A stretch of DNA of 64,000 bases from Persicaria tinctoria (GCA_037127255.1 JBANSL010000017.1:70184857-70248856), one strand, 5' to 3'. Counted from the first letter of the stretch, positions 9,817 through 22,634 are shown. Program-made: numbers and translations. Notes: generated by a model not told the origin, from the sequence alone.

Positions 9817-12704
9817 TCAAGGCACAGCCAGGTTAGGAATTTTCGAAAGTGACTCCTGTATCTTGGCCTCGTCGAATGACAAATCCACAAGGCTTCCTTG
9901 CAAGTACTTGTCGTATGACGCGAGGTCAAAATGGCCATGCCCACACATTGCCATCAGGATGACCTTTGCTTCTCCGGTCTCCTTGCATTGGAGAGCTTCC
10001 CTGATCGTAGCAGCAATGGCATGAGTTGGCTCCGGTGCTGGGATTATCCCCTCAGTCCTTGCAAACTGAATCGCCCCTGAACGCCAAATGAAAAGCATTG
10101 GTTATTGATTCCGTCATTCTAATTTTGTTTTCATAAACCAATCAGGCCATGAATCTACCTTGGAAGCATTCCGTCTGAGCAATAGAAATTGCTTCCATGA
10201 ATCCCAGCTCATGAACATGAGAAACCAGTGGCCCCATTCCATGGTAGCGCAAACCTCCTGCAATGTAAGATCAAAGAAAGAATGTATAACAACAAGATTG
10301 CTTATAAAATCGGAGTTTGTGACACAATTATGTGTACTGTACCAGCATGGATTGGATCAGGAATGAAATCATGTCCAAGTGTATGCATCTTAAAGAGTGG
10401 TGTCATTCCAGCTGTGTCTCCATAATCATAAGCATAGACCCCCTTTGTCAGTGTAGGGCAAGCAGTTGGTTCGACAGCTCTAATAACCGGGTTCATTTTC
10501 CCACTGAGCTTTTCCCGGATAAATGGGAAGGATAGCCCGGCGAAATTGGATCCACCACCAGTGCACCCAATTATTAAATCAGGTGTCTCTCCAACAGCTT
10601 CCATCTGCTTTATACATTCCTCCCCTATGACAGTCTGGTGCAACAAAACATGGTTGAGCACACTGCCAAGGCAGTACTTGGTATCTTCGTTTCTTGCCGC
10701 AACCTCTACAGCCTCTGAGATGGCTATTCCTAAGCTTCCGGGGCTAGAAGGATCCAGTTCAAGGAGTCTCCTACCAGCTTCTGTGAGGTTTGATGGTGAT
10801 GGATGCACGTTAGCGCCCCAGGTCTGCATCATTAGCTTGCGATATGGTTTCTGGTCATAGGAGGCTCTTACTTGCCACACCTGTAGTACAACATGTTGCA
10901 ATCAACAGATGGAGGCTAATTCAGATGAAGATGTTCGAGAGACAATTTCCTATAGCAATATAGATGCCGCCTCTATGTTTGATCAGGACATCAACATGAA
11001 TTTTGCATTTGTTCAGAATACTTCTAGCTAGGACATGATGTAATAAGAAAAAAAGAGATATTCCAAACGGTCAGATCAATTCACACCTCGCATTCAAGGC
11101 CAAACAAGCTGCTAGCGAAGGCAAGTGCACTGCCCCATTGCCCAGCACCTGTTTCAGTCACAACTTTCTTGACACCTGCTTGTACATTATACCATGCTTG
11201 TGGAACTGAGGTGTTGGGTTTGTGTGATCCAGCGGGGCTGACACCTTCATACTTGTAATAGATCCTAGCCGGAGTGCCAAGTAGCTTCTCCAACCTCTTG
11301 GCTCTAACATTCATTCAAGTGGACAATTTACGATGACTGTCATTTATCACTCCAGTTTGCAACAGAATTGAATAACAAGTATCAGCTCTAGAAAAGACAG
11401 TAAATACCAAACCTGATCAAAGGGGTGGGTCTCCAGAGCTTGTATACTTCACGAACCTCTTCTGGAATGTCGATGAACCTCTCAGTGCTCGCTTCTTGCT
11501 TGATCAGCTCATCTGGAAACAAGGGGGCCAAATCTTCAGGTCTGGCTGGCTCAAAGGTCTTCGGATTCAACGGTGGAGGAGGCTTAACCGGAAGATCAGC
11601 AACCAAGTTGTACCACTGATGGGGAATTTCAATTGGAGGGCAATTAGCCCTAGCATCAGCTTTTGCTCTAGATCTAGCACCAGTAGAAGTTTTCAGTTGC
11701 CTTGTGTTTATCAGGGAAGGCAAACTGTAGCCCCATTGCCCAATATCTGCCTCCAAACAGATTCCATTTTACATCAATATCGCAAAATTTATGAAACTCA
11801 TAAAAGTAGTGAACATATACATATGGCGCCTTGTTTGAAGCAGGCTTAGATGCAGGTCTAAATACCAATTTCTAAACATCAGTTACAGAAAGAGTGACAG
11901 ATAAAATGTGAATTGTGCGGGAAAAAAACAAATATGTTCAGTTACAGTTATCACCTGGAATTGATTACAACAATTTCTCAATTCAGTGGGAGCTTTGAAG
12001 CTGTGATTCAAGTCAGGTAGAGTGTTTATAGCAGTTGAATTATCTCTTCATGTTCCAATTGATTCATTACATTTACAACAGCTTCTCAACGAAACACCTC
12101 CTCTCCAAAGATTGCAAACCCTAAACCTAGTTCTCTACTGAGCAAATCGTGAGCTAAACGAAGAGCTGCTTATAAGAAAATCAAACTAATCATCCCATCC
12201 AAATCGCAAAAAAATGAGTGTTTCTTCGACTAATTAAGCAAATCTACAGTTATTACCTGGATTTGATTACAACAATTTCTCAATTCAGTGGGAGCTTTGA
12301 AACTGTGATTTAAGTCAGGTGGAGTGGTTATAGCAGTTGAATTAACTCTTCATGGTGCGTGCTGAACAGTTTCACTGTTGGTTCAGGTGTTTTATAGTAA
12401 AACAATACAACCACAAAAGGAAAATTTCCATCAAACTCTTTCCAATTCCTAAACCTAGTTTTCTACTGAGAAAATTGTGAGCTAAACGAATGGCTGATTT
12501 TAAACAAATAAACCTAATCACTCCATCCAAATCGCAAAAAATGAGTGTTTCTTCGACCAATTTAGCAAATCGGGAGCTACTTCTAATAGATTAATCACCT
12601 GATCTGGAAAGGCAGTCAAACTATTACAGCATAGAACCAAACGCATTACTCAATCGAGATCGAACAAGACCAAACCGTTGCGCTGATAATCAAAAGGAAA
12701 AGAG

Positions 12705-12760
<56 letters not shown>

Positions 12761-12825
12761 GACGAACCTTTGGCGCGGGTGGAAGAGGAAGCTGCAGGGG
12801 AAAGAGAGGGAATCGAATGCGCCAT
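9817..12825 (-). CDS. Tryptophan synthase beta chain, type 2 (TrpB2-like), 501 aa
   Basis: Six exons with GT-AG borders join in frame: 12768-12825, 11413-11746, 11087-11303, 10343-10880, 10159-10257 and 9817-10076 (1506 bases with stop). The protein is a PLP enzyme that uses serine and indole, or indole from another source, to make tryptophan. The PLP lysine is in GSHKPNT (K159), and the phosphate-binding loop is GGGSN (about 311-315). HKPN instead of HKIN, the long N-terminal region and the insertions point to the TrpB2 subgroup, whose plant members are about 500 aa. The first 40-50 residues are Ser/Arg-rich and could be a plastid transit peptide. The start is the only ATG of exon 1 ([10 protein letters not shown]). 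Intron 1 is about 1 kb and holds a tandem duplication and a GA microsatellite. Confidence 0.95.
11944..12570 (-). repeat. Tandem duplication (about 302 bp) in intron 1 of the TrpB2 gene
   Basis: Unit one starts ACAGTTATCACCTGG at 11944 and unit two starts ACAGTTATTACCTGG at 12246. They share long stretches such as TCTCAATTCAGTGGGAGCTT and ATGAGTGTTTCTTCGAC, with scattered substitutions and small indels. Both units lie between exon 2 and exon 1. Confidence 0.9.
12704..12757. repeat. GA microsatellite next to the TrpB2 exon 1 donor
   Basis: A nearly pure GA run of about 54 bases ends ten bases from the exon 1 splice donor. On the gene strand it is a CT-rich tract inside intron 1. Confidence 0.95.
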
Positions 12826-13187
12826 TGCGAAACCAGAGAGGATGATAGGAGAGCTTGAGTACGATTAGGGTTAGGGAGAGTGGGGAGATCAGATCGGGGA
12901 TGGATGGATGGTTGAAAAGTCAATGGTGGTACTATAGTACTGGGGAGCAAGAATGGAGGGAGTACTCTGTTTTCGAGAATGGGGTCCTCTCCACAGCAGC
13001 TTCAAAGTTTACAGTTTACACTGCACTGCACTTAAAATATAAAACTTCAGGTAAATGGCAGAAAACCACCCATTAAATAGGTCCATTTGCTAAAAATCAC
13101 CTCTTAAATGTGTAATTTCAGAAAATTACCCATTGAAACTATTCTGTTACACCCATCCCATATTTCTGTCAACTTTCCGAATTATTG

Positions 13188-13402
13188 CATTTTTTTTATG
13201 AGAAAAAGATTCGAGAGATCAAGCCTAGCTCGGTTCTTGAGAGACTGACAAGCCGACAGACGGAAAACCGTTGAAACATACAATAGAAAGGCAGGCGCAA
13301 GCAAACAAGCAACACACACTCTCTCTACAGCAAGACGAAATTACGCAAACCTAAATCTAGCAAGTTGAAAACGTAGACTAAGAACGAAGTCAAACACCAC
13401 CC
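13188..13402 (-). mobile_element. Retroposon family A copy
   Basis: A T-run, then GATTCGAGAGATC, GACAAGCCGACAGACGG and AAAACCGTT, then the family's distal ACGTAGAC...AACGAAG end. No clean target duplication was found. It lies upstream of the TrpB2 gene. Confidence 0.7.
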
Positions 13403-14634
13403 GTGTAGTAGGACCGTCAACTTTCCTTGGGGCTTTTGTACATTCGAGGTCTAGGATCTCCATTCCTTGACCAATCTAATCATATTTCGAACATTCCCGG
13501 TGGTCCTCTGTTAGGTTTATCTGCTTGGTGGTCGTCAGGGAGTTCGGTTCACCCTTCTCTTTGCGTTTGAAAGGATGAGAGCCTTCAGACGTCATTCGCT
13601 TCCTTGGGCCCAAAGGATGAGACCCTCCAGTGCCCTGTTTTTTTGGCTTATCAAATTGCAGGAATTTCAGGAAGTTGAGTTCAGAAAATGAAGGATTGGG
13701 CTTTGGATCGTGAATCTTTGGCACGTTGTTTTAAATGTCAAATTAGTGGCCGAGATCGGGACGGACTACTTGTACGGATTATTATGTTTTTGAATTTTAG
13801 TCTTAAAACCTTTTTATTGTTTTTTTTTAATCAAAGGTTACTCCTAATTTGAACTAAGCTTGTGGATTTGGACAAAATATATACCCTTTTCTAGTCTAAA
13901 TTCTAATCATGTAGATGTTCATCCCAATGAATTTCAAGTAACAACATTGAATTTGAAAGTGAAACCATGAACTTGCAGGCTCAAGCTGCAGAGTATTGAG
14001 AGTTTTATTAGCAATAAGTTTTTCGGTCCAACAAAATTAAAGATATCAAATATACACTCAGCATAAGAAGAAAAAATCAACCCTGTCTGTCATCACAAAC
14101 CTTATCCAAAATCAAAAACCAATTCCATATGTCATTATTGTTTCCTAGTGTGTAGGTACCAGGTAACTAATATCTGCTGGCACCCCAGAACTTCGCCGGA
14201 TGGGATCATATGTCCGGCTCCCCCTGAATTTCCCTCCCTATCCCCAAAATTAAAAAGAAGAAGGGAAAAACAATTAAAATTAAAAAAAATGATAAAAAGT
14301 GAAAAGTTTGTGAGAAGGCACGGGAAGACAGTTTTTTTTTTTTTTTTTTGTGACAACATATCCTTTCTGGAACTTCGCCGCAAACTCCTTGGGTAATTGG
14401 GGCTTGGAAGAGGCTGCAATTTGAGTACAAATTGGACAATAGGAAACAAATATGTGCTGATTCTTTAGCTGCCTTCGAGGACTGGTTGATTGTGTATGTT
14501 GGGGAGTAAAAGAACAACAAAAATGACTCATTTCAGTAAAGGATAAACATATTCGTCTTCGTGAAATCTAATAGGAAACCAAGATTGTATAAAAACATAG
14601 GGTTACATTTCTTCTTCAGGAGTACCCACTTTGC
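13403..14634. other. Intergenic DNA between the TrpB2 and Di19 genes
   Basis: This region includes the Di19 3' flank. A T-run at about 14332-14350 creates long but repeat-driven minus-strand open frames. No gene is supported. Confidence 0.4.
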
Positions 14635-16723
14635 TTAGTCGTCTAAGAGGGAGCAAAAGAGCAGATCCTGCACGAAGCCCGCTCTCCCGGATGCCTTTCT
14701 TATCATCCTCTCACGCTCTTCGCTACTTAGACATGGATCAAAACTGCAACATAGGAGATCAGACATGAAAAAAATAAGTGGTTTAGAAATTCAGCACTTG
14801 AATGATCCGAAATGACAATATCATATCAACTTGAATAATCAGCACCTAATTCTAACAATATGACATCTTGCGAATTATCTCCTGACAAGAAGAGATTCAC
14901 ATCTCAATAAGCCATCTTCCTATAGATATTCTATACCAGGTCCTTATAGATGATTCTTAGGCCATGTTTATCAAGGGCAGTGACGGATCCTGAAATTATT
15001 GATTGAGGGAGCGGAAAATTACAATAAAAATATTATCGGTAAAATTAAACCCTAATTTTTCTTTTCCGAAAAATCATCAATATTATGGATATGTAACTAG
15101 AATAAAAAATATAAATTTTGCATGCTTTATTTCATAGTTTTCAAATATTTCAATATAACCTTCTAATTTGAAATTCTCGGATATAATTATATTATTAAGA
15201 TATGAAATTAATAAATGATAATTACGATAAAAGTATATCAGTTTGGTAAATAATGTAGGAAATATTGTAATTAATTTACAAATGTTAAGTCCTGAAAATT
15301 GAAATGCTTATACCTTTTTGCTCAGAAATCGGATTTAAGCTTATAATATATCAAATCGAAGCTATCGACGAGAGGAATATGTATGTTAAATTTTATTTTT
15401 GATTAGGGGGCAACTGCCACTCCTTACCTTAAAGAGGATCCGCCTCTGATCAAGGGATACTAGGAATATTAATTTGTTTACTTTTCTCTTTCCACCACAT
15501 CATCCAAGCATCTCATTCTTACTTTTTTTTTCCTTTTTTCCCCCCAAAGCAAATCTTATAAGACGGAATCACAAAAATGATGCAATGTAGTTAGATTAGG
15601 CAAACTTTTGGGTAAGTACCTAGGTTTCCATGAATGTGTCCGTGTTGTTGTAGTGTTTAAAGAAACATCCTCTGTAGTGGAGGCGAGGGATCTTGTAATA
15701 TCATCTCCCTCCGTCCCAGGAAGGTTAAGGACAAGAGAGGAAAGGAAGGGATCATTGATCGTAGATGACAAACTACTACTGTTTGATCGGAACCCGCCAC
15801 CTCCAAGAAGAATCTGAAGGTGGGCCTCTCGAAGATCCCTACCTAGCAAAGGAAGCGTTGGGCTATTAGGAATCGCCACTCTGCGTAGTCTGCGGCGCCT
15901 CTGTAAGTGATCTTCAGTTAAAGAAAATTCCAACTCGAGAATCAATCATACATATAATAGAACAATAACCGATTCTTTCAGTCAGATGCAATATCATCAT
16001 TATGAAAGTGAAAATGAAACAAATTTCAAACTTATTTTGTAGGATATCTTGAATAGATGTCCATGTTGCAGGGTGATATGACTTAGAACATCCCGAGAAA
16101 CTTTAGCGGAACAAATTGGACAAACCTGAATCAGACAGTAACAAATCAAAGCATTAGGCAGATGGAAATGAGAAATTTCAGTATTGATATCATCATTATA
16201 TCAAAATAGGTCAAATTTAATATTTAATTATCAAATATCACTTGATATCTTAGGGATCCCAAACACTAGATGTCTAGTCATACCAAACCCTAGATATCAG
16301 ATATCGGGCCTGATATCTAGATTTCAATGCCAAACGGGCCCTACGATTTTAGGTTCAACAAGCAATTTCATCACATTAATAAATCCATCACTATTCACTA
16401 CCCTCCACAAACAAATACCGTGGGTTTGGATTCGGAAGGGTGTTCGTCTTCAAGATGGGCACAGAGAGATCCGATGTCGAAATCCTCGTAGCAATACGGG
16501 CATGGTATGTCGGATCGAACCTCTTCCTCCACATCAAAATCATCCAAATTCAGGCGATCTGTACCCACAACTGAAATTACAAAATCATTTTGGAATCTGA
16601 AAACGGGACAAATGGCTATGATCCGAACGAACCCAGATGGGAGGCGGCGTGGAGGTGGTGATGCTGGTGCTGGAATTGGAGCTTGGCGGCGGCGAGGCGT
16701 GAGGTCCAAAAATCAGAATCCAT
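14635..16723 (-). CDS. Di19-family (drought-induced 19) zinc-finger protein, 234 aa
   Basis: Five exons join in frame: 16633-16723, 16419-16558, 16048-16125, 15620-15906 and 14635-14743 (705 bases). The protein starts MDSDFWTSRLAAAK, the family's usual N-terminus. Two C2H2-type fingers follow (C50, C53, H65, H70 and C79, C82, H93, H98). Then come a basic QRRRRLRR stretch (likely nuclear localisation), the GRDLREAHLQ...LLGGGG block, and the Di19 C-terminal segment ending in FVQDLLF. Family members are nuclear factors in drought, salt and light responses. Intron 3 (15907-16047) begins ATATCC and ends AC. Only this splice restores the family sequence HLFKLQRRRR. Introns 2 and 4 hold transposons. 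Confidence 0.93.
14978..15448. mobile_element. Non-autonomous hAT element in Di19 intron 4
   Basis: The ends are CAGTGACGGATCC and GGATCCGCCTCTG (imperfect inverted repeat). The exact 8-base duplication ATCAAGGG flanks it at 14970-14977 and 15449-15456. It is 471 bases, AT-rich and non-coding. Confidence 0.9.
15907..16047 (-). other. U12-type AT-AC intron in the Di19 gene
   Basis: On the coding strand the 141-base intron starts ATATCCTAC directly after the AAG codon. It ends GAAGATCAC directly before TTACAG. TTCTTTAAC lies with its branch adenosine about 12 bases from the end, matching the U12 branch consensus TTCCTTAAC at all but one base. GT-AG alternatives would add about seven residues not seen in the family. 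Confidence 0.85.
16184..16346 (-). mobile_element. GATATC-rich Tourist-like MITE remnant in Di19 intron 2
   Basis: Its right end (CCAAACGGGCCC) and its runs of GATATC with the TTTGGTATGACTAGA-type segment in reverse match the elements at 23420-24086. The left terminus was not identified, so it may be truncated. Intron 2 spans 16126-16418. Confidence 0.65.
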
Positions 16724-18434
16724 TCCAGCACACCGGTCAAGGGGCGACCGTTATTTTCTTCCCCTTTCTCTGTTTGATCGGAGAAACAACAGGGGAGAAC
16801 ACCGATTACAGTCAATCAAATTTGAATTATACAAAGTTAACTACTTTTTTCTTCTTCTTGTTTTCGATTTGTTGCTCTGATTCGATGTGTTTGGCCTTGC
16901 AAATGGGTTGGAAAATTGGGCATCATCGCCTAAAAACATGTATGATCCATTTTTACCCTCTCTCTATATTTTTGGTGGGATCTTGAAATTTGGCAGGTTG
17001 TTTAAATGATGATAACACATCTCGCAATTATTTAACAAATGTTTGGTTGGCTTTAGTCACCAATTATTTTCTGATGTTTTACCTCACTTGTCTCCGTCAT
17101 TTCAATTCACCATCACAGCTTGTAGTTTTATGAAAAATAAAACGATTGGAACTTGGCACTACTATTGTTTAGTTCCTAAAGACGGTTTTGGTGACATTTT
17201 CTTGGTTTTTGTATGACGTATGGAGTCGTGGGGTTGTAAAGATAATTTGTGAAATTGTTTGATTCGATGAGCAAATGCTAAATAACAAATTTATTAGCTT
17301 GATGATGATGCGTATAAGTTTGAGAGAAGGACATACATTCCAACGTTCTCCGTTTGTGTTATTATGACATATAAACAATATTGTAGTTTACCCGGACTAA
17401 ATAAGTAGTTTTGTTTATAGGTCAATCAACCTAATCTACATAACTTGTTTACTAATGAAATTTTTATATATTTTTTCAACTTATATCTAACTATCAAATG
17501 AGAATCAATTTTCTTAACTATTATAACTCCCTTAATTTTAAGATTTTTATTTTTACAACTCAACCTTTCTTACTTTATACTAACTTTTATTAATATTTCA
17601 TTTATATTCTTATAAATTTATTTATATATACTTTTATTAATATTTTATTTTATACCAACTATTATAACTCCCTTATTTTATACTAACTTTTATTAATATT
17701 TTATTTTATATTGACAGAGTGATTTTTATTAATATTTTATTTTATTTGATAGTAATTTATTATATCATTATAAATTTATTTATATAAAGGGTGTGTATGG
17801 TTCACAAAATAAACTGTTAAAAATTAATCATTTGTGGATGTTTAGTTTTTAAACAGTTTTTTATCAGATTTAAACAGCTTTTTGGTTGTTTGGATGATCA
17901 AGATAAACAAAAACATATTAAAAAAGCTTTAAAAGGAGCTTATTTGGGTGTTTATTTTGTACCAGTACTGTTTTACTCATTTCATTATATCTTATTTGGT
18001 TTAAAAGTACCACAATACTCCTAATAACAATCAAATAAACTCCACTTTTTACAAATAAACTGTTTTTCGCCCCATACAGAAATTACTTATTGTTTAAAAT
18101 TTTAACTATATAAAATTTACCCTATTTATAATTTTAGTCAGTTTATTAACCCGTCTCCCACGAACCCAAAATCATAATGATGAAGAGATTGTAATAGTCA
18201 TTGGAGATTTCAGCGAAACCGCCTAAGAAATGAATGCATTTATTTTCCTTAGTTGATTGATTTTGTTTTTTTTTTTAAAAAGGTGAATGAAAGAGAAAAG
18301 AAAAAGAAAAGAAAACCGAAACATTTGGGCAGAAAACGAGTTGCAGTTACGCACTGAAATACTCTAATCGCCATTCTTCGGCAGGTAGGTAAGAGAGAGA
18401 TAAAACCTCCTAACAACCCAAATAACCGACTCCT
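16724..18434. other. Shared intergenic region between Di19 and MYB genes
   Basis: The two genes diverge here, so both promoters lie inside. Around 17520-17760 a degenerate tandem repeat of ACTTTTATTAATATTTTATT-like units is present. Around 17780-18075 a possible old MITE carries AATAAACTG motifs in both orientations. No gene is seen. Confidence 0.45.
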
Positions 18435-21218
18435 ATGGCGACCGACGAAGACCCTAACTCCTCCGCTTCCTCCGCCGTCTCCCTCGCCGTCGACGCCGCT
18501 GTCGCTGCCGTCAATGCCGCCATCGCCGGCGAGGCCGATGGCTCTGCCTCCGTCGCCCCGGTCGTCGAGGTCGGCAAGGTTAAGGGCCCCTGGTCCCCCG
18601 ACGAGGACGTCATACTCAGTCAACTTGTGGCCAAGTTCGGCGCCAGGAACTGGAGCCTCATCGCCCGCGGCATCCCTGGCCGCTCCGGCAAGTCCTGTCG
18701 CCTCCGCTGGTGTAATCAACTCGATCCCGCGGTTAAGCGCAAGCCTTTCACTGGTAAAATCGGGCAGTTAACTCCGCAATTTCTCCGTTCTTGCTTTCAA
18801 ATTCGATTGTGCTTATGGATTTTGGATTTCGTGGTGTTTTGAAACTGTTGGTGTGTTCGGTGGATTTTGGTGATTTGGATTCGTGTTTAGTTCAATTAGG
18901 TTGAACATTGTGCGTTTAGGACGATCCTAACTGGAAATAAGAAGTGGATGCTGGAGATTGCGAGATGAAATGCAAGGATTATTGTTGTGGTAAAAAACAA
19001 TTTTATATGGAGATTACGTCTTAGTGCAAAGCTCACTTTGATGATGATAGATGACTAATTTGTATTTTATACTGTGTTGAAGTTGTTTCTTTCTGAATTT
19101 TGTTAGGGTTTGATCCTAGAAGTCTCAGGACTAAATGCAAATTCGGACTTAGAAAGGGGTGGCTTTTGAAGGTTTTTGTTTACTGCCTTCATCTTTTATG
19201 CTGAAGAGGACCGATTGAGATGTATATCTTTGATATTTGCTTAGTTGTGTGCTTGATTAAATTTATAAATCTTTAGTGCCTTTTGGTGTTTCTTCTTGCC
19301 AAAATCATTTACTATCAACTCCTGTCTCATGATTTGTTTCTTTTGTATAGTTGCCTTCATAACTTATTTGTTTCTATTGCCGAGTACCTATTAGCTGAAT
19401 TTTGGAGTCAGTTAAGTGCAAGTGTTGTGAATAATGTTCTTTATTTGAAGATGCTTGATAAGTGTGACAACTTAAGGCAAATAAAACTCATGACAGAGTG
19501 TGTGAGAGGATTGGATCAGACAACAGTTATGCAACTGAAAATCAGAATGAGTGATTTTGCTTATTGGTTCTTATCTTCATGATAACATGGTCAAAGTTTT
19601 CAATATTCTAACAAAGATTTCAATGAGTTCAGCAACTTGCAGTTGAGATTTGGGATGAATGCATAGTTAAAATGGGAAAGGGTAATGAAAGCCATATTTC
19701 TCTTTTAAAATGGATTGTCAGTGGTAACACATTGCTCAACCAGTAGCACTGGGATGTGACAGAGATTGGGAGACTTAGCCTTTGTTTGATGGTGGGTGCT
19801 ACTTTTCCCACCAGCAGGTATAGGGTTTGGGAATGATGTATGGACATTGCAAGTTCAGTGCTCTTCAAGCAGACCAGCAAAACCATCATCAGTGTGACCT
19901 TCTGGTACACATAAAAGGTTTATGCTGGAAGTGCACTTCGGCTTGTGGGAGGTGGATGATGGAAATCTGTCGACGTGGAGAGTGAATTGACAACACAGCT
20001 ATTTCCTACTATACATAAGAACGAGAACCGGTCATTTGTGTGTTCATTCTGAAGCTTTAAGATTTTCCAGCAACCAAACACAAATGCTGCCTTGGAGAAT
20101 TTGGAATTATCATTTTTCTTTAGTTTGTAAATATCCTGTGAAATCAACTCTCAAGATTTATGGTTGCCAAGTAGCGAGCAACCCAGGGCTTGCATTATTA
20201 TAGTCCTTGGACTAGTTTTACTATGCAATTGCTATGTCAGTGATAATCTCTGCAACATTTCCTTATTTTTTTTTTTTAACTATTGACAGAGTGATTTGTG
20301 GATCCTTTCACCATGAGTGGAGCCTTTAACGTGATGTATGATCTTGCAGATGAAGAAGACCGTATTATAATTGCAGCACATGCTATGCACGGGAACAAAT
20401 GGGCTGTAATTGCAAAGCTCATGCCTGGAAGAACTGATAATGCAATAAAAAACCACTGGAATTCAACTTTGAGGAGGAGATCTGATTTTATCAAGTTAGG
20501 TGATGAGTTCAGCCTTGATAGGGCCAAGGCATCTTCGGAAGAAACACTTTCTGGTGATCTCAACTCATTCAAGACTACTACAGAAGAAAACCAAAACTGT
20601 GCTGTCAGTTTGATGGGGGCTCAGCCTTACCAGTCTGAGAACCTGACACCAGTAGACACTGGAATCCGGGTGGGGTTTGTATCAGATTATCACTTTGTAC
20701 CAGGTGACCAACCTATGCTTGTCCATGTCCCAGAACCGATAAAACCTCCAGCCCTTCCTCGCCCAGTAGCACGTGTTGGTGCATTCAATGTTTACCATCC
20801 TCCATGCAGCTCAACATCCGATTCTACATTCCAAAAGCCTGTTCCTGTACAGGGTCCCTTGGTCCATGCCTTCCAACCGGATTTCGGGGTCTCCAGATTC
20901 GTAGAAGGGGTTCATCTCGAACCCATGATTCCTCCAAAGTGTGGCCATGGCTGTTGCTCTGGTCAAACCATGGCCAAACCAGGTAGCTCGTTATTAGGAC
21001 CCAAGTTTATTGATTACGAGGAGCCTCCCGCCTTCTCCAGCTATGAGTTGGCATCAATAGCTACAGATCTGAACAATCTTGCTTGGATCAAAAGTGGACT
21101 AGAGAGTAGCCTGGCCAGGACGATGGAGTATGCTCCTGTTCACACCACCTCTTGTCAGGCACCCACAAATACCGGCGCACCAGCGCAGTTCTTGCAGGAA
21201 TCCAAGTTTGCGGTTTGA
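18435..21218 (+). CDS. R2R3-MYB transcription factor, MYB1/25/109-like, 395 aa
   Basis: Two exons, 18435-18753 and 20350-21218, join in frame across a 1.6-kb intron. An Ala/Val-rich N-terminal stretch (1-45) precedes R2 (about 50-98, [16 protein letters not shown]...[14 protein letters not shown]) and R3 (about 99-150, [18 protein letters not shown]...[15 protein letters not shown]). R3 has Phe in place of the first Trp, as is usual for R2R3-MYBs. The intron splits the DEED codon run in R3. The repeat sequences match subgroup 22/23-type MYBs, most closely MYB1/MYB25/MYB109. The remaining 245 residues look disordered and Ser/Pro-rich. It should bind DNA in the nucleus, but its targets cannot be inferred. 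Exon 1 is much richer in GC than exon 2. Confidence 0.93.
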
Positions 21219-22634
21219 GGGGCGCAGTTCTTGAAGTTGAGGGATTTAGCCAAGGCATCAAAACGAGTATGGGAGCTGGCCGTTTTTTATACTAAAAGGT
21301 AACTTAAAGAACTCGAAATAGAAATCATTTTATTATGGTTCACACTTCTTGTGTTGATCAGAGAATAGTGTTGCTGGGGTTACAGTTGCAGAGCTTCATT
21401 TTGAGCAGGATCTGATGGAGACATACTAATGTTAAGAGACCCTTTGGTAGAGGATTCGAGTTTATGACCCTTAAATGTCGTCGAAAATTCAGGAATCAAG
21501 TAGCTGCCATTATGTATTTCAATCTCTAAACATGAGAACTTGCCAATGTTGCAGGAAGGCAATCTGAAACACACAGCATATCATTATCATACCATCCAAT
21601 AAAAAGGATTTCTTGATTGCATTGGAGTAAGATTTACTGCTGGCGATATCGATTCAGACTCCATTTTATCTATTTCATAATATCTTCATTCATCTATTCA
21701 GTTAGGGTTACTCAAACTGAAGTTTGATTTTGGTCTTTGTGTGATCAAAGATAGACCAGAGAAACAAAGAATATGTGGTATAAGAACCATCCAATCCAAG
21801 AGTTGAAATTAAAAAAAGTCTCCATTCATGGCTTATTCAACTTTGATTGGCCCATATTGTCCGGTTGTAAAATAATTCAAAAAATGTTCACCCACTTTTA
21901 ATGTATACAACTATCGTTATTGGGTCGGGTCATCGTCGTATAAAATCGTTTTATATTTCTTATTTTAATTTCATGTTTCAGTCATTTTAGATTTCAAATC
22001 AATTTGTTGTTACATTTTGCCAACTCTTACATCTATTTAAAAAGTTTTATAGAGAATTTTTTTTTACACGAAAAAATAATTTTTTATTCTCAAGATAAAA
22101 AATGTCGGTCATTACCAATTAAGCTAAACTATCTTTGTAATTTATTACTCTTTTTACATTATTTTATTCCTAAAAATTCAGTCACCCGGAGCTCTTCTAG
22201 CTCCACCAATGATAAAGCGAACAACCGAAAATGACAGTGTTCTACTAATAGAATTCGAGACGAGTATGTAATTCATACCGATCTCGAATTCTCCTTACTT
22301 GAAAAGACCTAAATTGGGTGAGTTGGGTATGAATAAATTGCTGATACGGCTGGCTGACGCTCCAACCACCAAACACATCGTGGAGTTATGTGTATGTTAA
22401 TGACGTCGTTGCAACAACTCGTCGTTGGGCGTTTTGGCTCTATGCGAAAATGACATTAATGGAGGAGGTAGTTTGTATGACAGAGGCCTCGTGAATTTTG
22501 ATTGGATAAATATCCATCACATTCGTTTTCATGGCAACTCACACTCCCCTTGCAATCTCTGTGGCTCCACTTCACGTTTTTGTATCAACTCTATATATGA
22601 TTTAAACGGAATGGTTCAACACTCTTACATCATA
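21219..22634. other. 3' flank of the MYB gene and intergenic DNA
   Basis: No gene is supported. A near-perfect hairpin of 18-base arms lies at 22251-22291. Confidence 0.4.
22251..22291. repeat. Short inverted repeat (hairpin)
   Basis: GAATTCGAGACGAGTATG and its near reverse complement CATACCGATCTCGAATTC face each other across five bases. GAATTCGAGA is also the hallmark start of retroposon family A, so two such ends may be fused here. Confidence 0.6.

Noticed and set aside
14206..14531. Overlapping minus-strand frames of about 100 codons
   Set aside because: They are driven by a T-run read as lysine or phenylalanine runs, and the three frames overlap with no splice support.
16507..16986. 159-codon open frame on the plus strand
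   Set aside because: It is antisense to Di19 exons 1 and 2, which have full family support on the minus strand.
18249..18719. 156-codon minus-strand frame
   Set aside because: It is the complement of GC-rich MYB exon 1 and has no start context or domain.
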